Assembly (NCBI GenBank): GCA_964461105.1
Contig: CAYWSY010000001.1
Location: forward strand, 1 to 64,000
Source: JAGVMG01 sp964461105
GTDB lineage: Bacteria; Chlamydiota; Chlamydiia; Chlamydiales; Rhabdochlamydiaceae
Direction: 5' to 3'
Length of the DNA stretch: 64,000 bases
Position numbers and translations under genes: made by a program. The notes under the pieces are model-generated. The model was not told the origin of the DNA. It ran no database searches and saw only the letters and a program-made list of their open reading frames with translations. Numbering within the stretch: the first letter of the stretch is position 1; the number at the start of each line of letters is the position of its first letter. Shown piece by piece: positions 17,885 to 27,603 of this stretch.

Positions 17885-18807
17885 AACGAGCGTTTCTATT
17901 AGGTTCCATGTTTTTAGTTGCTAGCAACCTTTTTGCACAAGAGCCTATTGATCCTTTATATACAGGGACATTGCTTCAATTCTATGGGCAGAATGTGGAT
18001 CCTGGGAGTTTGTCCATTACCTCGTATGTCTATTTTTTGCGCCAATATGGGATTTATAATTCCCACTGGAATGTGAACCATAATCCTCAGTTCAACATCC
18101 AAACTTATGAAGTTTTTTTAGAGACAGGGATAACAAAGTGGGTTGATTTTAACTTAAACCTCTATGGAATTACTTCTCAAGTTCACGGTAGAAGCACACT
18201 TGCATTTAGTGATCTGCAAGCTTATTTAGGCTTTCAACTCATCAAATCTCAGAAAGAGACTTGGGTGCCAGATGTCAGGCTTCTGATCGGAGAGAATTTT
18301 CCAACAGGGCAGTATCAGCATTTAAACCCTAAAAAGCAGGGAGCGGACGTTTCTGGATCAGGATCTTACGGGACGATTGTCCTTCTGGTTCTCGATAAGG
18401 TTTATTATCATTTCCCGACCCACCCTATTTCGCTTAACCTCAATGTTTATTACACTTGGCTTACAAAAGTACACGTGCGTGGGGTGAATGCTTATGGAGG
18501 AGCTGTTGACACGAAAGGTGTTGTTAATCCAGGCAATCAGTTCACTGTTAATCTCTCTGCTGAGTTTAGTCTAACGCGAAATTGGGTGGCTGGACTTGAT
18601 GTCCATTATCTGCATACGGATCGTTCCTCATTTCGAGGAGCTGGGGGAGCTGGATTGTCTTCATCAGAGCAGTGGAGTTTGGCTCCATGCCTTGAGTATA
18701 ACTTTTCTGATCATATGAGCGTGGAGTGGGGCGCTTGGTTTTCTGTTGCTGGTCGCAATGCCCCTGCGTTTGCTGGAGGGGTCGGCTCATTTTATTGGGC
18801 ATTTTAA
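17881..18807 (+). CDS. Predicted outer-membrane beta-barrel protein
   Basis: 308 residues. A cleavable signal peptide (MKRAFLLGSMFLVASNLFAQ) precedes a sequence of alternating hydrophobic residues, many aromatic (YSHW, FNIQTYEVFLE), ending GSFYWAF with terminal Phe as in barrel assembly signals. No lipobox. It overlaps the symporter gene by 4 nt (ATGA), so it may be a pore working with it; this is inference. A terminator hairpin follows directly. Confidence 0.7.
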   Translation: MKRAFLLGSMFLVASNLFAQEPIDPLYTGTLLQFYGQNVDPGSLSITSYVYFLRQYGIYNSHWNVNHNPQFNIQTYEVFLETGITKWVDFNLNLYGITSQVHGRSTLAFSDLQAYLGFQLIKSQKETWVPDVRLLIGENFPTGQYQHLNPKKQGADVSGSGSYGTIVLLVLDKVYYHFPTHPISLNLNVYYTWLTKVHVRGVNAYGGAVDTKGVVNPGNQFTVNLSAEFSLTRNWVAGLDVHYLHTDRSSFRGAGGAGLSSSEQWSLAPCLEYNFSDHMSVEWGAWFSVAGRNAPAFAGGVGSFYWAF

Positions 18808-18833
18808 AAGCCCCCGCTGAAGCAGGGGCTTTT
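18806..18833. terminator. Bidirectional intrinsic terminator
   Basis: AAAAGCCCCCGC and GCAGGGGCTTTT form a GC-rich stem over TGAA with A and T runs on the two sides, between the convergent ends of the outer-membrane protein gene and the small membrane protein gene. It works in both directions by structure. Confidence 0.85.
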
Positions 18834-18839
18834 AGCAGA

Positions 18840-19172
18840 TTATGCTGCTGGAAACGAACCTTCTGGTGAAAGTTGGTCAGCCTGTGTGGCTTTAGGCATC
18901 GGTTTTGCTTCTTTTTTAGAGAAGTCTTCTTCGCCGAATAATTTATCAGCAAGAATCGTTCCTCCATAAACTAATGCAGAGGCAACGATCAGAGGCATTG
19001 CGATAAATGAGATCATGCTGCCTCCAATGAGGACCAATTTAGCGAGCACTGAAAAGGCCACTGCCGCAACAGTGACTAACAGGGCATTTCCGCCTACGTT
19101 AATGGCAATATTCTTGTAGTCTTCGTCATTTCTTACTTTTACGAACTCGATAGGAAAACTAGGGAAACTCAT
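18840..19172 (-). CDS. Small bilobed membrane protein (Inc-like)
   Basis: 110 residues from the ATG at 19172, which has a near-perfect GGAGGT 5 nt upstream. Two hydrophobic segments lie close together (NALLVTVAAVAFSVLAKLVL, then MISFIAMPLIVASALVYGG), a bilobed pattern of about 55 residues seen in chlamydial inclusion-membrane proteins. The ends are charged: an N-terminal FVKVRNDEDYKN and a Lys/Glu-rich tail. An Inc role is inferred only from this pattern. Convergent with the outer-membrane protein gene. Confidence 0.65.
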   Translation of the reverse strand: MSFPSFPIEFVKVRNDEDYKNIAINVGGNALLVTVAAVAFSVLAKLVLIGGSMISFIAMPLIVASALVYGGTILADKLFGEEDFSKKEAKPMPKATQADQLSPEGSFPAA

Positions 19173-19263
19173 AAGGTACCTCCAATTCTTCAGGTTGTTT
19201 CGACATATCTCAAGGAACGGCAAACAGTGTAAAAAATCTCCATGCTTTTGACAAGACAAAAGT

Positions 19264-22107
19264 TCAGGAAAGCTCTTTCAGTTTTAAGTTGACTTCTGCA
19301 AGTTCGCGTTCAGCTTGGGTTAACGTGAGCTTTAACTTGTCGATTAATTGCTCTGGAGCCTTTTCTAGAAATCCGCTATTTCCAAGTTGTTGGCGCAGCG
19401 TATTTTCTTGGGTAATGAGCTTGTCTCGCTCTTTGATGAGACGCACTTTTTCTTTTTCGCGGAGCTCCTGAGGAAGAGGGATAATGAGTTTTAAAGATCC
19501 GACGAGCGCATGGGCGCTTAAAGGAATTTTGCGCTCAATTTCTTCATAGCGCATCGTGTGAATTTTTACCAAAGCTTGGATCAGTGCGCTATTGTGTTCT
19601 ACAAGGGTACGTTCAGGATGATCTGCAGCTGCGACGATGGTCAGATCTGTTGCGATATTCGGTGGCAATTGCATCTCAGCGCGGATGTTGCGCACCGCAT
19701 AGACGACCTGGTCGATAAATGCAAAGGTGGTTTCAATGTCAGGATTGATATCTGTTTCTCTGATGACTTGCGGATAGGGGGCGACAATACATGCAGGTGC
19801 ACTCAATGCTGTAAGTGTTTCTTGCGTATAAGCATCTCCTCCGCCAGTTACACCAGAAAATTTGGTTTTAAGCATCTGGAAGAGCTCTTCTGTAATGAAT
19901 GGAGCCATCGGATGCAATAGACGCACGATACTGCAGAGAACGATGCTTAAGATTTTCTGTTTCGTTATGCGCTGTTCAGCAGTTCCACTTTTCCCAAATA
20001 AGATAGGTTTGACAAGCTCGACGTAATAGGCGCAAAATTCTTTCCAGAAGAATTCATAGGCTGTCATCGCAGCCTTATCAAAGGCATAGTCAGCAAGTTG
20101 GGTATTGACATCGCGGATTGTGCGATTGAGCAAGGAGAATATCCAGCGATCTTCTAAGGCAAGTTCATCGAGAACAAGACCGGTGACAAGGTCAGTAGGC
20201 TTAAGCGTTTCTAAGTTCATAAAGACAAACCGCGCGCCATTCCAGACTTTATTTGTAAAATTTTTAAATTCCTCAAAGCGCCTTCTATCCAAGTCGATTT
20301 GCCTAGCATGTGTTGCAGAAGCGCATAAAGCCATCCTCATTGCGTCTGCACCATAGGCGTCGATGATTTCGATCGGATCGATGATGTTGCCTTTGGACTT
20401 TGACATTTTTTCCCATTTGGAGTGGACATGAGAAGGGACAGGTTTGCCAAGATCATAATTTAAGCGCTCTTCGGCAGTTGCATAGGCCAATGAGCCATTT
20501 TTATCAAAGCTCCAATAGGACTTTCCATAGATCAGGCCATGCAAGAAGGTCTCAGGAAAGGGGACTTCACCCAGAGCATACTCTCCCATTGCGATCATGC
20601 GGGCTACCCAGAAGAATAGGATGTCATGACCGGTAATGAGCGTCGCATTTGGGTAGAATTTCTTTAAATCGGGAGTCTTTTCTGGCCAGCCAAGGATGCT
20701 GAATGGCCAAAGAGAAGAGGAGAACCAGGTATCGAGAACATCTTCATCTTGAACCCAATCATCGGGATGTTGCGCCACTTGAGCGGGTAGATCTTCCCCA
20801 TCATGGCAGATCATCTCGTCAGGATTGTCTTTCCGATACCAAATTGGGATCCGATGTCCCCACCATAGTTGGCGCGAGATACACCAATCGCGCAAGTTGT
20901 CAATCCAGTGAAAATAGGTATTCTCCCATTGCTCGGGAATGAGGCGGACTTTTTTCGTTTCAACAGCAGCTCGCAAGGGTCCCTTAAAGTCGGACATGCG
21001 GATAAACCACTGTTTAGAGAGGTAAGGTTCAATGATTGCTTTTGAGCGGTAAGAGATCCCAACACGATGGCGGTGAGCCTCCTCTTTTGCAAGAAGTCCC
21101 AATTGTTTGAGCTCGGCAACAACAGCTCCTCTGGCATCGCTCATTGAAAGTCCAGCGAATTTCCCTCCATGCTCAGTGATCTTTCCATCGGGTGTCATGA
21201 TATTGATAAACGGAAGCTTGTGTGTGAGTCCCATTTCATAATCATTGGGATCGTGGGCCGGAGTGACTTTGACAGCACCTGTACCAAAGGTAGGATCCAC
21301 CATCCGATCTGCAATGATCGGTATCGCTCGATTCATAAGTGGAAGAAGTGCGCGTTTGCCAATGAGATGGTGGTAGCGGTCATCGCTTGGGGAAACGGCA
21401 AGTGCGCTATCGCCGAGCATCGTTTCAGGGCGCGTGGTTGCAACGATGATCTCTCCGCTTCGATCTTCTAGTGGATAGCGAATATACCATAAGAAAGAGG
21501 ATTTTTCTTCATATTCGACCTCATCGTCGGCAAGAGCTGTTTGGGTAACAGGATCCCAATTAACCAGGTAGTCTCCTCGATAGATCAGTTTTGCGTCAAA
21601 CATTTTTTTGAACATTGTGCGCACGGCGCGATTGCGCGTCTCATCCATTGTAAATGCCAAGCGCGACCAATCGCATGAGCTGCCAAGCCGTTTAATTTGG
21701 CTGAGGATTTGATTCTGGCTCTGTTCCTTCCATTTCCAGACATGAGAGAGGAATTCCTCTCTGGAAAATTCCTTTCTTCGCTTGCCATGAGACGCGATCA
21801 GTTGCCTCTCAACAACTGTCTGTGTCGCAATCCCAGCGTGGTCGGTTCCTGGAACCCAGAGCGCTTCGAACCCGCTCATCCGCTTCCAGCGAATTAAGAC
21901 ATCTTGGAGGGTATCGACAAGAGCATGACCCATGTGAAGCACTCCGGTCACATTTGGAGGGGGAATCGAAATGCAGTAAGCGGGTTTCGAAGAGTGACTA
22001 TCCGCTTTGAAGAGTCCGTGAGACTCCCAGAAAGAATACCATTTATCTTCAACTAATTTTGGGTCGTAGGCTTTGGGAAGCTCTTGAGTCGGGAAGTTTT
22101 CAGTCAT
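19264..22107 (-). CDS. valS: Valyl-tRNA synthetase
   Basis: 947 residues, class I synthetase charging tRNA-Val. The HIGH motif is in PPPNVTGVLHMGHAL near residue 50 and the KMSKS motif in WEKMSKSKGNIIDP near residue 565, with the CP1 editing domain between them (TTRPETMLGDSALAV). The C-terminal coiled-coil arm (KVRLIKERDKLITQE) is intact. tRNA-Val(GAC) is encoded at 54029. Confidence 0.98.
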   Translation of the reverse strand: MTENFPTQELPKAYDPKLVEDKWYSFWESHGLFKADSHSSKPAYCISIPPPNVTGVLHMGHALVDTLQDVLIRWKRMSGFEALWVPGTDHAGIATQTVVERQLIASHGKRRKEFSREEFLSHVWKWKEQSQNQILSQIKRLGSSCDWSRLAFTMDETRNRAVRTMFKKMFDAKLIYRGDYLVNWDPVTQTALADDEVEYEEKSSFLWYIRYPLEDRSGEIIVATTRPETMLGDSALAVSPSDDRYHHLIGKRALLPLMNRAIPIIADRMVDPTFGTGAVKVTPAHDPNDYEMGLTHKLPFINIMTPDGKITEHGGKFAGLSMSDARGAVVAELKQLGLLAKEEAHRHRVGISYRSKAIIEPYLSKQWFIRMSDFKGPLRAAVETKKVRLIPEQWENTYFHWIDNLRDWCISRQLWWGHRIPIWYRKDNPDEMICHDGEDLPAQVAQHPDDWVQDEDVLDTWFSSSLWPFSILGWPEKTPDLKKFYPNATLITGHDILFFWVARMIAMGEYALGEVPFPETFLHGLIYGKSYWSFDKNGSLAYATAEERLNYDLGKPVPSHVHSKWEKMSKSKGNIIDPIEIIDAYGADAMRMALCASATHARQIDLDRRRFEEFKNFTNKVWNGARFVFMNLETLKPTDLVTGLVLDELALEDRWIFSLLNRTIRDVNTQLADYAFDKAAMTAYEFFWKEFCAYYVELVKPILFGKSGTAEQRITKQKILSIVLCSIVRLLHPMAPFITEELFQMLKTKFSGVTGGGDAYTQETLTALSAPACIVAPYPQVIRETDINPDIETTFAFIDQVVYAVRNIRAEMQLPPNIATDLTIVAAADHPERTLVEHNSALIQALVKIHTMRYEEIERKIPLSAHALVGSLKLIIPLPQELREKEKVRLIKERDKLITQENTLRQQLGNSGFLEKAPEQLIDKLKLTLTQAERELAEVNLKLKELS

Positions 22108-22210
22108 GGGTGTCCTGGCCTCGCAATATTTAAGAGAAGGAGGATATCAGTTCCGTTATAAAAAGACAAAGGGGGTAATGAGATATGGAAAATAATTTAA
22201 TTTATGCAAA

Positions 22211-22255
22211 AACACCCTGAAAGTTCGAGCTTAGATCTCGAACTTTCAGGGTGTT
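22211..22255 (-). terminator. Strong intrinsic terminator after the Nudix/pknD unit
   Basis: A perfect 19-bp stem (AACACCCTGAAAGTTCGAG with its complement) over a 7-nt loop, followed on the minus strand by TTTTTGC. It lies 7 nt past the Nudix stop codon and should end that operon. Confidence 0.85.
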
Positions 22256-22261
22256 TCGATC

Positions 22262-22808
22262 TTATCGTTGATTGTTCCACAAAAACAACCCAGAGCAGAA
22301 CACCCCGTCCACAGGCTCACTATCAGTAATGCGCTGAAACACCTCTTCAGGTGTTTGCAGCTCGATTTGGATCAGCTCAAACGGGTCTAAGGCAGGAGCT
22401 TGAAGATAGCTCACACCGGTTGCAAGAATAAAAAAGATCTCTTGATCTGATACCGCAGGAAAGGGAAAGACGCTTCCTAGAAGTGTATAAGTGCCCCCCG
22501 CCATAGCCTGTTTCTTCAAGAAGTTCCCGTTTTCCTGCCTCGAGAGGGGATTCGCCCGGATCGATCCGCCCGCCCGGACAGCTAAGAAGCCATTGGCGCA
22601 ATGGGTGTCGGTATTCTTTTGCTGTCACAAGTTTGCCCTCTGTGGTGAGGGCCAGAACTGCTGCAGCATGAGCCCCTTGCTTGAGTACCGTATACGGACG
22701 TTCATGTCCATGGGGAAGTCTTAAATGGTCGATGGCTACATCGAAATATCCGTGATAGGCAATCTCGGTGCGGATAATCTCAGGGATAAGAATAGGCGGC
22801 TTGGACAT
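22262..22808 (-). pseudogene. Frameshifted Nudix (ADP-ribose pyrophosphatase-type) hydrolase
   Basis: The first frame (from the ATG at 22808, GGGAG 7 nt upstream) carries the Nudix box GGRIDPGESPLEAGKRELLE plus ETGYGGG, then leaves the family. The second frame continues with GGTYTLLGSVFPFPAVSDQE and the normal C-terminal half. The break is at a run of six G (22494-22499, C on the plus strand): removing one G restores a single protein of about 180 residues. It may be a real mutation, a slippage site or a sequence error. The start overlaps the end of pknD by 29 nt. Confidence 0.8.
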
Positions 22809-25587
22809 GTGCATACTCCCGTTTTACCCGTTTATAAAACAATTGGGCTTTTTTCGGCTGCCGAGAACAGTGAAAAAGAAGAGAGAGTTGGCGGAATAGT
22901 TGGATTTTTTCCCAGAAAAACGCTTGAGTCATCCACCCTTTGGACATGTCAATGCGCTGATGTAGCCAATTCCCGAGCAGCTCTGTTGTTGGAGGAAAGG
23001 GGAGATGAAACGCTCCAGAAAAGTGGGAAAGAGCAATCTCCTTTCCTTCTTGATTCCATAAATAACAACCCATAAGAGGGAATAGAGGAGATCGTTCTTG
23101 GAGAAGATCTTCAGGATTTAAGGATTCAAATAGTAAACCAGCGGCATCCCATTGGCAATTGAGTAACAACGTCCAGACATAGAGCGCATCAATAAAAATC
23201 CGCTGCTCCTGAGGCCAGTGAACAGGTTTGGCAAAAAGGGGGAGCAGTAACGCACTTTTTTGGCTGCGTAGAGCATGATCGCAAAGATAGAGTGCAGAGC
23301 GGATTGTCGAGGGGGAAAGCGGTTCTTGAAGGTGTTGACACCATTCTTCGATTCCCTCTTTTAAAGGAAGTAATGCAAGTGAAATCAGTTTGGCTTCTTC
23401 CTCTGAATTGATATGATGGAGATTTTCCGCGACCCATTTATGATAGCCCAGTTGCAGTAAGCAATAAAAGGCATTTGAGATCATTTGAGGATCGGAGCTC
23501 GTTTCGATGATTTCAATTAAGGTAATTGGTTTGGCAAGCCAAAATGCGAGCTGGATGGTTAGATGGAGATGATCTAAAGTGGGATCGCTTGGTGGCAAAA
23601 TAAAGGGAAGGGGTTCTAAATGGGTTTTAAGTGTTGTGAGTAAACGCTGATTGTCATGAGAGAGAAATGCCTTGGGCAAATGGCGCAAGACAAGCAGAGC
23701 AAAATGGTAAGCAGAAATTCGGTCGTGCGATGAGGCTTCATGAAGACGGAAGGTCAAGTGCTCAACTACAATTGGCAGTAAGGGGTGCTTTGGGTATTTA
23801 CGTAAGCACAGCTCCCAGCATTTAATTTCCTCCTCAATTTCTCCCGAAGCCTTATAGACAAGGGATTTGCCCAAATATTCTAAAGGAGCTCCTGGAGTAA
23901 AACGGAGTTTACTAAATTCTTCGAGAGCAGTGAGGTAAAGGCGTTCTTTTTCTTTCTTTTTTTTGTAGGAAAAAGCTTCTTCTAAAAGGGTAACACCTGC
24001 CCTAAACAGAGCCTCTCTCCCTTCCGCTCTACCAGAAAATGAATATCCAATCCTGCGGTATTCGATCAGTGCTTTGCTGTAAGCTTTATGTGCTAGAAAT
24101 GCATCAGGAACTGCAAGACAATTGACCATCGCATTTAAGCTTCCCATTGAAATCTCAAGAGGGTTGATTTCAAAATCAGCATCTCTGTAAAGAAGGCCAA
24201 TATGCGTGCCATGCATGGGGATGTGGCTGATCGAGTGGCATTTGAGGTCCCCATCAAGATAAAAACGCACATGATTGTCGACTTTCTCTACTCTTAAGTC
24301 GTGCCATGTGTTTGCCTTTAAGCTCACCCCGGCAATATCCATTACTTCGATGTTTGAGCGGAATAACTTGCATTGCGGCCTCGCCTCAGAACCGATCCAC
24401 AGGCAATACCCTTCTTCAAATCCCAATCGTTCGCTCATTTCTGGAATCGCAAGGAGAAATCCAATTCCAGCACCGCCATCCTTGATGCGCACTTGAGTTT
24501 TTATGAGTGTATTTCCTGAAAAAGAAGCTTGAGAGATCATTAAACTCACCCATTCCATTACGTCCAAAGATCTGGCAATTGCGATGTGCTTGGCAAGCAA
24601 GATGTTTTCTTGGAATTCCCAATCTTTTTTTTGAGAGATGTCCAATGTTCCTGCGGGAATCCATTCAGGGCGCCCTTCAAGATAGCTCTTGAGTTCGCTA
24701 ATGATTTGCTCAACACTTTGGAATCTCTTTTCACTATTGGGGTTCAAACACCGTTTGACGATGTCCGCTAAATGTTGAGGGATATCTCGATAAGGGGCCA
24801 CTTCCTGTGGGTCTTTCAACTGTTCTGTATGAAGAAGTTTTCGAAAGCTCTGAATAGAGGGGCGATTAAAGGGAAGTCTGAGTGTGAGGAGTTGATAGAG
24901 GATGACACCCAATGAGTAGATATCGCTTAACACAGAAGAAGGAGCTCCCAAGACCCGCTCTGGTGCGAGAAACGACAAGGTTCCCGCAATTTTTCCAGGT
25001 AAGGTAAGATCTCTCTTTCCCTCCTCTAAAGATTCAGAGACGATAATTTCTTGATTTTCTCCGATAAAATCTGCAAGCCCCCAATCCAAGAGCATCACCT
25101 CATCGTATTTTCCAACGATGATGTTTTCTGGTTTGAGATCGCGGTGTAAAATTCCCTTTGAATGGCAGTAGGCAATGGCTTGGCAGACATTTAAAAAAAT
25201 CAAAATCAAAGCGGGGATTGACCCCCCGATGGGATGCAAAATTTCTCCCTCTTTTTCCTGCTCAAGTGTCGTTCGAATAATTTGTTTAAGAGTCTCCCCC
25301 TCGATGTAGGGCATGGTATAAAAAGCCCCTTCGCTATTGCGTGTGATCGAATAGATCGGAATAATGGAGGGATGGGTGAGTTGTGAGGCGATTCGGGCCT
25401 CTCTTAAAAAACGCTCTTGCAACGTCGTATTATGGCTCATTTCTTGGCGAATTTGCTTGAGTGCAACGTTGCGTCCACAAGTAGGATCAAAGGCAAGGAA
25501 CACCTCGCCCATGCCCCCTTTTCCAAGGCTACGTACAATGCGGTAGGAGCCGATTTGAATCGGTAGAGTGGAAGAATTTTTTTCCAT
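22780..25587 (-). CDS. pknD: Serine/threonine-protein kinase PknD
   Basis: 935 residues, the length of chlamydial PknD. The kinase domain (about 12-300) has GKGGMGEVFLA, the ATP lysine in VALKQIR, HRDLKPENI and LAPERVLG; the metal motif is DWG rather than DFG. Next comes a beta-sandwich region (about 330-490, with WHDLRVEKVDNHVRFYLDGD, LamG/concanavalin-like), then helical repeats to the end that resemble TPRs. No membrane segment is obvious. The minus-strand Nudix gene overlaps its 3' end, so both are co-transcribed. Confidence 0.95.
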   Translation of the reverse strand: MEKNSSTLPIQIGSYRIVRSLGKGGMGEVFLAFDPTCGRNVALKQIRQEMSHNTTLQERFLREARIASQLTHPSIIPIYSITRNSEGAFYTMPYIEGETLKQIIRTTLEQEKEGEILHPIGGSIPALILIFLNVCQAIAYCHSKGILHRDLKPENIIVGKYDEVMLLDWGLADFIGENQEIIVSESLEEGKRDLTLPGKIAGTLSFLAPERVLGAPSSVLSDIYSLGVILYQLLTLRLPFNRPSIQSFRKLLHTEQLKDPQEVAPYRDIPQHLADIVKRCLNPNSEKRFQSVEQIISELKSYLEGRPEWIPAGTLDISQKKDWEFQENILLAKHIAIARSLDVMEWVSLMISQASFSGNTLIKTQVRIKDGGAGIGFLLAIPEMSERLGFEEGYCLWIGSEARPQCKLFRSNIEVMDIAGVSLKANTWHDLRVEKVDNHVRFYLDGDLKCHSISHIPMHGTHIGLLYRDADFEINPLEISMGSLNAMVNCLAVPDAFLAHKAYSKALIEYRRIGYSFSGRAEGREALFRAGVTLLEEAFSYKKKKEKERLYLTALEEFSKLRFTPGAPLEYLGKSLVYKASGEIEEEIKCWELCLRKYPKHPLLPIVVEHLTFRLHEASSHDRISAYHFALLVLRHLPKAFLSHDNQRLLTTLKTHLEPLPFILPPSDPTLDHLHLTIQLAFWLAKPITLIEIIETSSDPQMISNAFYCLLQLGYHKWVAENLHHINSEEEAKLISLALLPLKEGIEEWCQHLQEPLSPSTIRSALYLCDHALRSQKSALLLPLFAKPVHWPQEQRIFIDALYVWTLLLNCQWDAAGLLFESLNPEDLLQERSPLFPLMGCYLWNQEGKEIALSHFSGAFHLPFPPTTELLGNWLHQRIDMSKGWMTQAFFWEKIQLFRQLSLLFHCSRQPKKAQLFYKRVKREYAHVQAAYSYP

Positions 25588-25600
25588 AGTTGCAACCTTA

Positions 25601-25777
25601 GAGCCTATCTCAGTAAAATTTTTCGTCGATTTTCGCGATTATTTTGGCGAATTTTCTCTTTTTTTTAAGGGGGCAATATCAACATACGTATATTGCCCCC
25701 TTAAAAAAAAGAGAAAATTCGCCAAAAGAACGCAAAAATCGACTGAAACTTTTTATACAGACTACTGGGATAGGCTC
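25601..25777. repeat. Family C-related palindromic element, 177 bp
   Basis: Ends GAGCCTATCTCAGTA and TACTGGGATAGGCTC are inverted; they differ from the ends at 14157-14328. The core is shared: CGTCGATTTTCGCGATTATT, then GGGGGCAATATCAACATACG and its complementary arm, with the loop in the opposite orientation to the other copy. The right end also contains TACAGACTACT, which resembles the end of family A. It lies between the divergent genes pknD and trpS, so it is not only a terminator. The 126 nt from here to trpS hold no feature I can support. Confidence 0.82.
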
Positions 25778-25903
25778 TCATCCCACAATGGAAAAATATT
25801 CGCAACTCAAATTATTTTCACTATGCAAAGTCGAGTTGCTTGAAATGGTGCAAAACGGCACAATCCCGACATCACGACATATCTATAGGAGCCAGGCATC
25901 AAT

Positions 25904-26905
25904 ATGCATAAAAAGATCATTCTAACAGGGGATCGCCCGACAGGCCCTCTCCACCTTGGCCATTATGTAGGCTCCTTGAAAAACCGTGTTGCACTTCAAG
26001 AGACCTGTCAGCAATTTGTAATGATCGCAGATGTCCAGGCGTTAACAGACAATTATGAACATCCTGAAAAAGTGCGGCAAAACGTCCTTCAAGTGGCCCT
26101 CGATTACTTAGCTGTTGGCCTTGACCCCGCTCAGACCACCATCTTCATTCAGTCGCTTATTCCAGCTTTATCGGAATTGACTTTGTATTACCTAAATCTT
26201 GTGACCTGGAACCGACTGAAACACAATCCGACCGTCAAGCAAGAAATTGTGCAAAAAGGGTATGGGGAGAGTGTTCCAGCAGGCTTTATGGTGTATCCCA
26301 TTAGTCAAGCCGCTGACATTACCGCATTTAAAGCTGATCTTGTTCCTGTCGGTGAAGATCAACTTCCCATGATTGAGCAGGCAAATGAAATCGTTCGTCA
26401 TTTCAATCGGATTTATAAGACTCAAGTATTGGTTGAATGTGCGGCGATGGTTCCTAAATTCGCACGTCTTCCCGGAACTGATGGAACTGCGAAAATGAGC
26501 AAGTCGCTTGGCAATTGCATCTATCTTTCCGATAATGCCGATGTTGTCGCAAAAAAAGTTAAAGGGATGTACACCGATCCGAATCATTTGCGTGTTGAAG
26601 ATCCTGGTAAGGTAGAAGGCAATCCTGTCTTTAGTTATCTCGATGCCTTCGATCCAGACCAAACAGGATTAGAGGAGATGAAAGCCCATTATCAGCGTGG
26701 GGGGTTAGGGGATTCAGTGGTTAAGAAGAGACTGCTCGAAGCACTTCAGGCCTTTCTTGAGCCGATCCGCAGTAGAAGAGAGGAATTGGCCAAAGACCCT
26801 CAAGGAGTCATGGAGATGCTTAAAAGGGGAACCGAGGTGGCTAATAGCGCTGCCGAGAAGACATTGGCAGAGGTGAGAAAAGCGATGCATTTGGATTATT
26901 TCTAG
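25904..26905 (+). CDS. trpS: Tryptophanyl-tRNA synthetase
   Basis: 333 residues, class I synthetase charging tRNA-Trp. It carries GDRPTGPLHLGHYVGSL (HIGH motif) at the N-terminus and AKMSKSLGN (KMSKS) near residue 195, with GEDQLPMIEQ in the Trp-binding region. The start ATG is preceded by AGGAGCCAGGCATCAAT, so the ribosome site is spaced unusually unless the closer AGG is used. Confidence 0.97.
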   Translation: MHKKIILTGDRPTGPLHLGHYVGSLKNRVALQETCQQFVMIADVQALTDNYEHPEKVRQNVLQVALDYLAVGLDPAQTTIFIQSLIPALSELTLYYLNLVTWNRLKHNPTVKQEIVQKGYGESVPAGFMVYPISQAADITAFKADLVPVGEDQLPMIEQANEIVRHFNRIYKTQVLVECAAMVPKFARLPGTDGTAKMSKSLGNCIYLSDNADVVAKKVKGMYTDPNHLRVEDPGKVEGNPVFSYLDAFDPDQTGLEEMKAHYQRGGLGDSVVKKRLLEALQAFLEPIRSRREELAKDPQGVMEMLKRGTEVANSAAEKTLAEVRKAMHLDYF

Positions 26906-27502
26906 AAAACCGAATGTTGATATCTTCCAGGGAGCCCTCGTTCAAACCGATAGGTATTATCAGACAGCGCGAATAAACCTAAGGAATGGAAATTAGGATG
27001 ACGCGTATCGATTCCAGCAATTGTGTACTGTTCTTCTAGGTTGGTAAACCCATAAAGTGAAGCCATCGTTGCGTGGAGAAGCTTGTTTAGTTGAGGATCA
27101 GTATCGTTATGGATCGCATGAAGCAGTTCATGTTGGAGTGAAGTATCTGTTGGCATCACAGATTCAATCGATCTGAGGGTTCCTGCCGCGTCTTTTGTAA
27201 TAAAACGATTGGTCTTCTCGCTTGTAGATAGGTGGAGCATCGGACGTCCTAACCCAAAAAATAGATTGTCTTCTCCTGGATGAATGTACAGGTTCGTGTG
27301 CATGCGACATGCAAATAATAAGGTCCATAATCGGAAGGTCGTTTAGGTGAGATCCTGTATCAGCAAAGAACTTAACTACTTCTTCTTCAGTAAAAAGAGT
27401 AAAAAACTTCGATGTGTTTTGGTGGGCAGTTGTAAGGCCTTCAAGATTTCGAGCTTGAAGAGCCTGTAAAGCGAATTCTTTATTTGAACTAATGGATGCC
27501 AT
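26902..27502 (-). pseudogene. Frameshifted M91-like zinc metalloprotease (effector-like)
   Basis: Two overlapping minus-strand frames form one gene. The first (ATG 27502, AAAGGA 7 nt upstream) gives about 66 residues ending MDLIIC; the second continues from about 27303 with MHTNLYIHPGEDN. The second half has the zinc motif QHELLHAIH (HExxH), then NLEEQYTIAG and DNTYRFERGLPGRYQH, the order seen in M91 effectors (NleD/HopH1 type). The break is one base near 27303-27310. If repaired the protein would be about 200 residues. A 100-nt AT-rich tract (27503-27600) lies upstream. Confidence 0.65.
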
Positions 27503-27603
27503 TATAGATTCCTTTTATTTAATAATAATGAGATTATTATATAATAATTTATTATTGTCAATAATAACTATTATTTTATTATTAAGTAAAAGTGATGAAG
27601 TTT

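Noticed and set aside
25644..25925. Frame upstream of and overlapping trpS
   Set aside because: Half of it is the palindromic element and the rest has no family features or ribosome site; no Trp codons to suggest a leader peptide.
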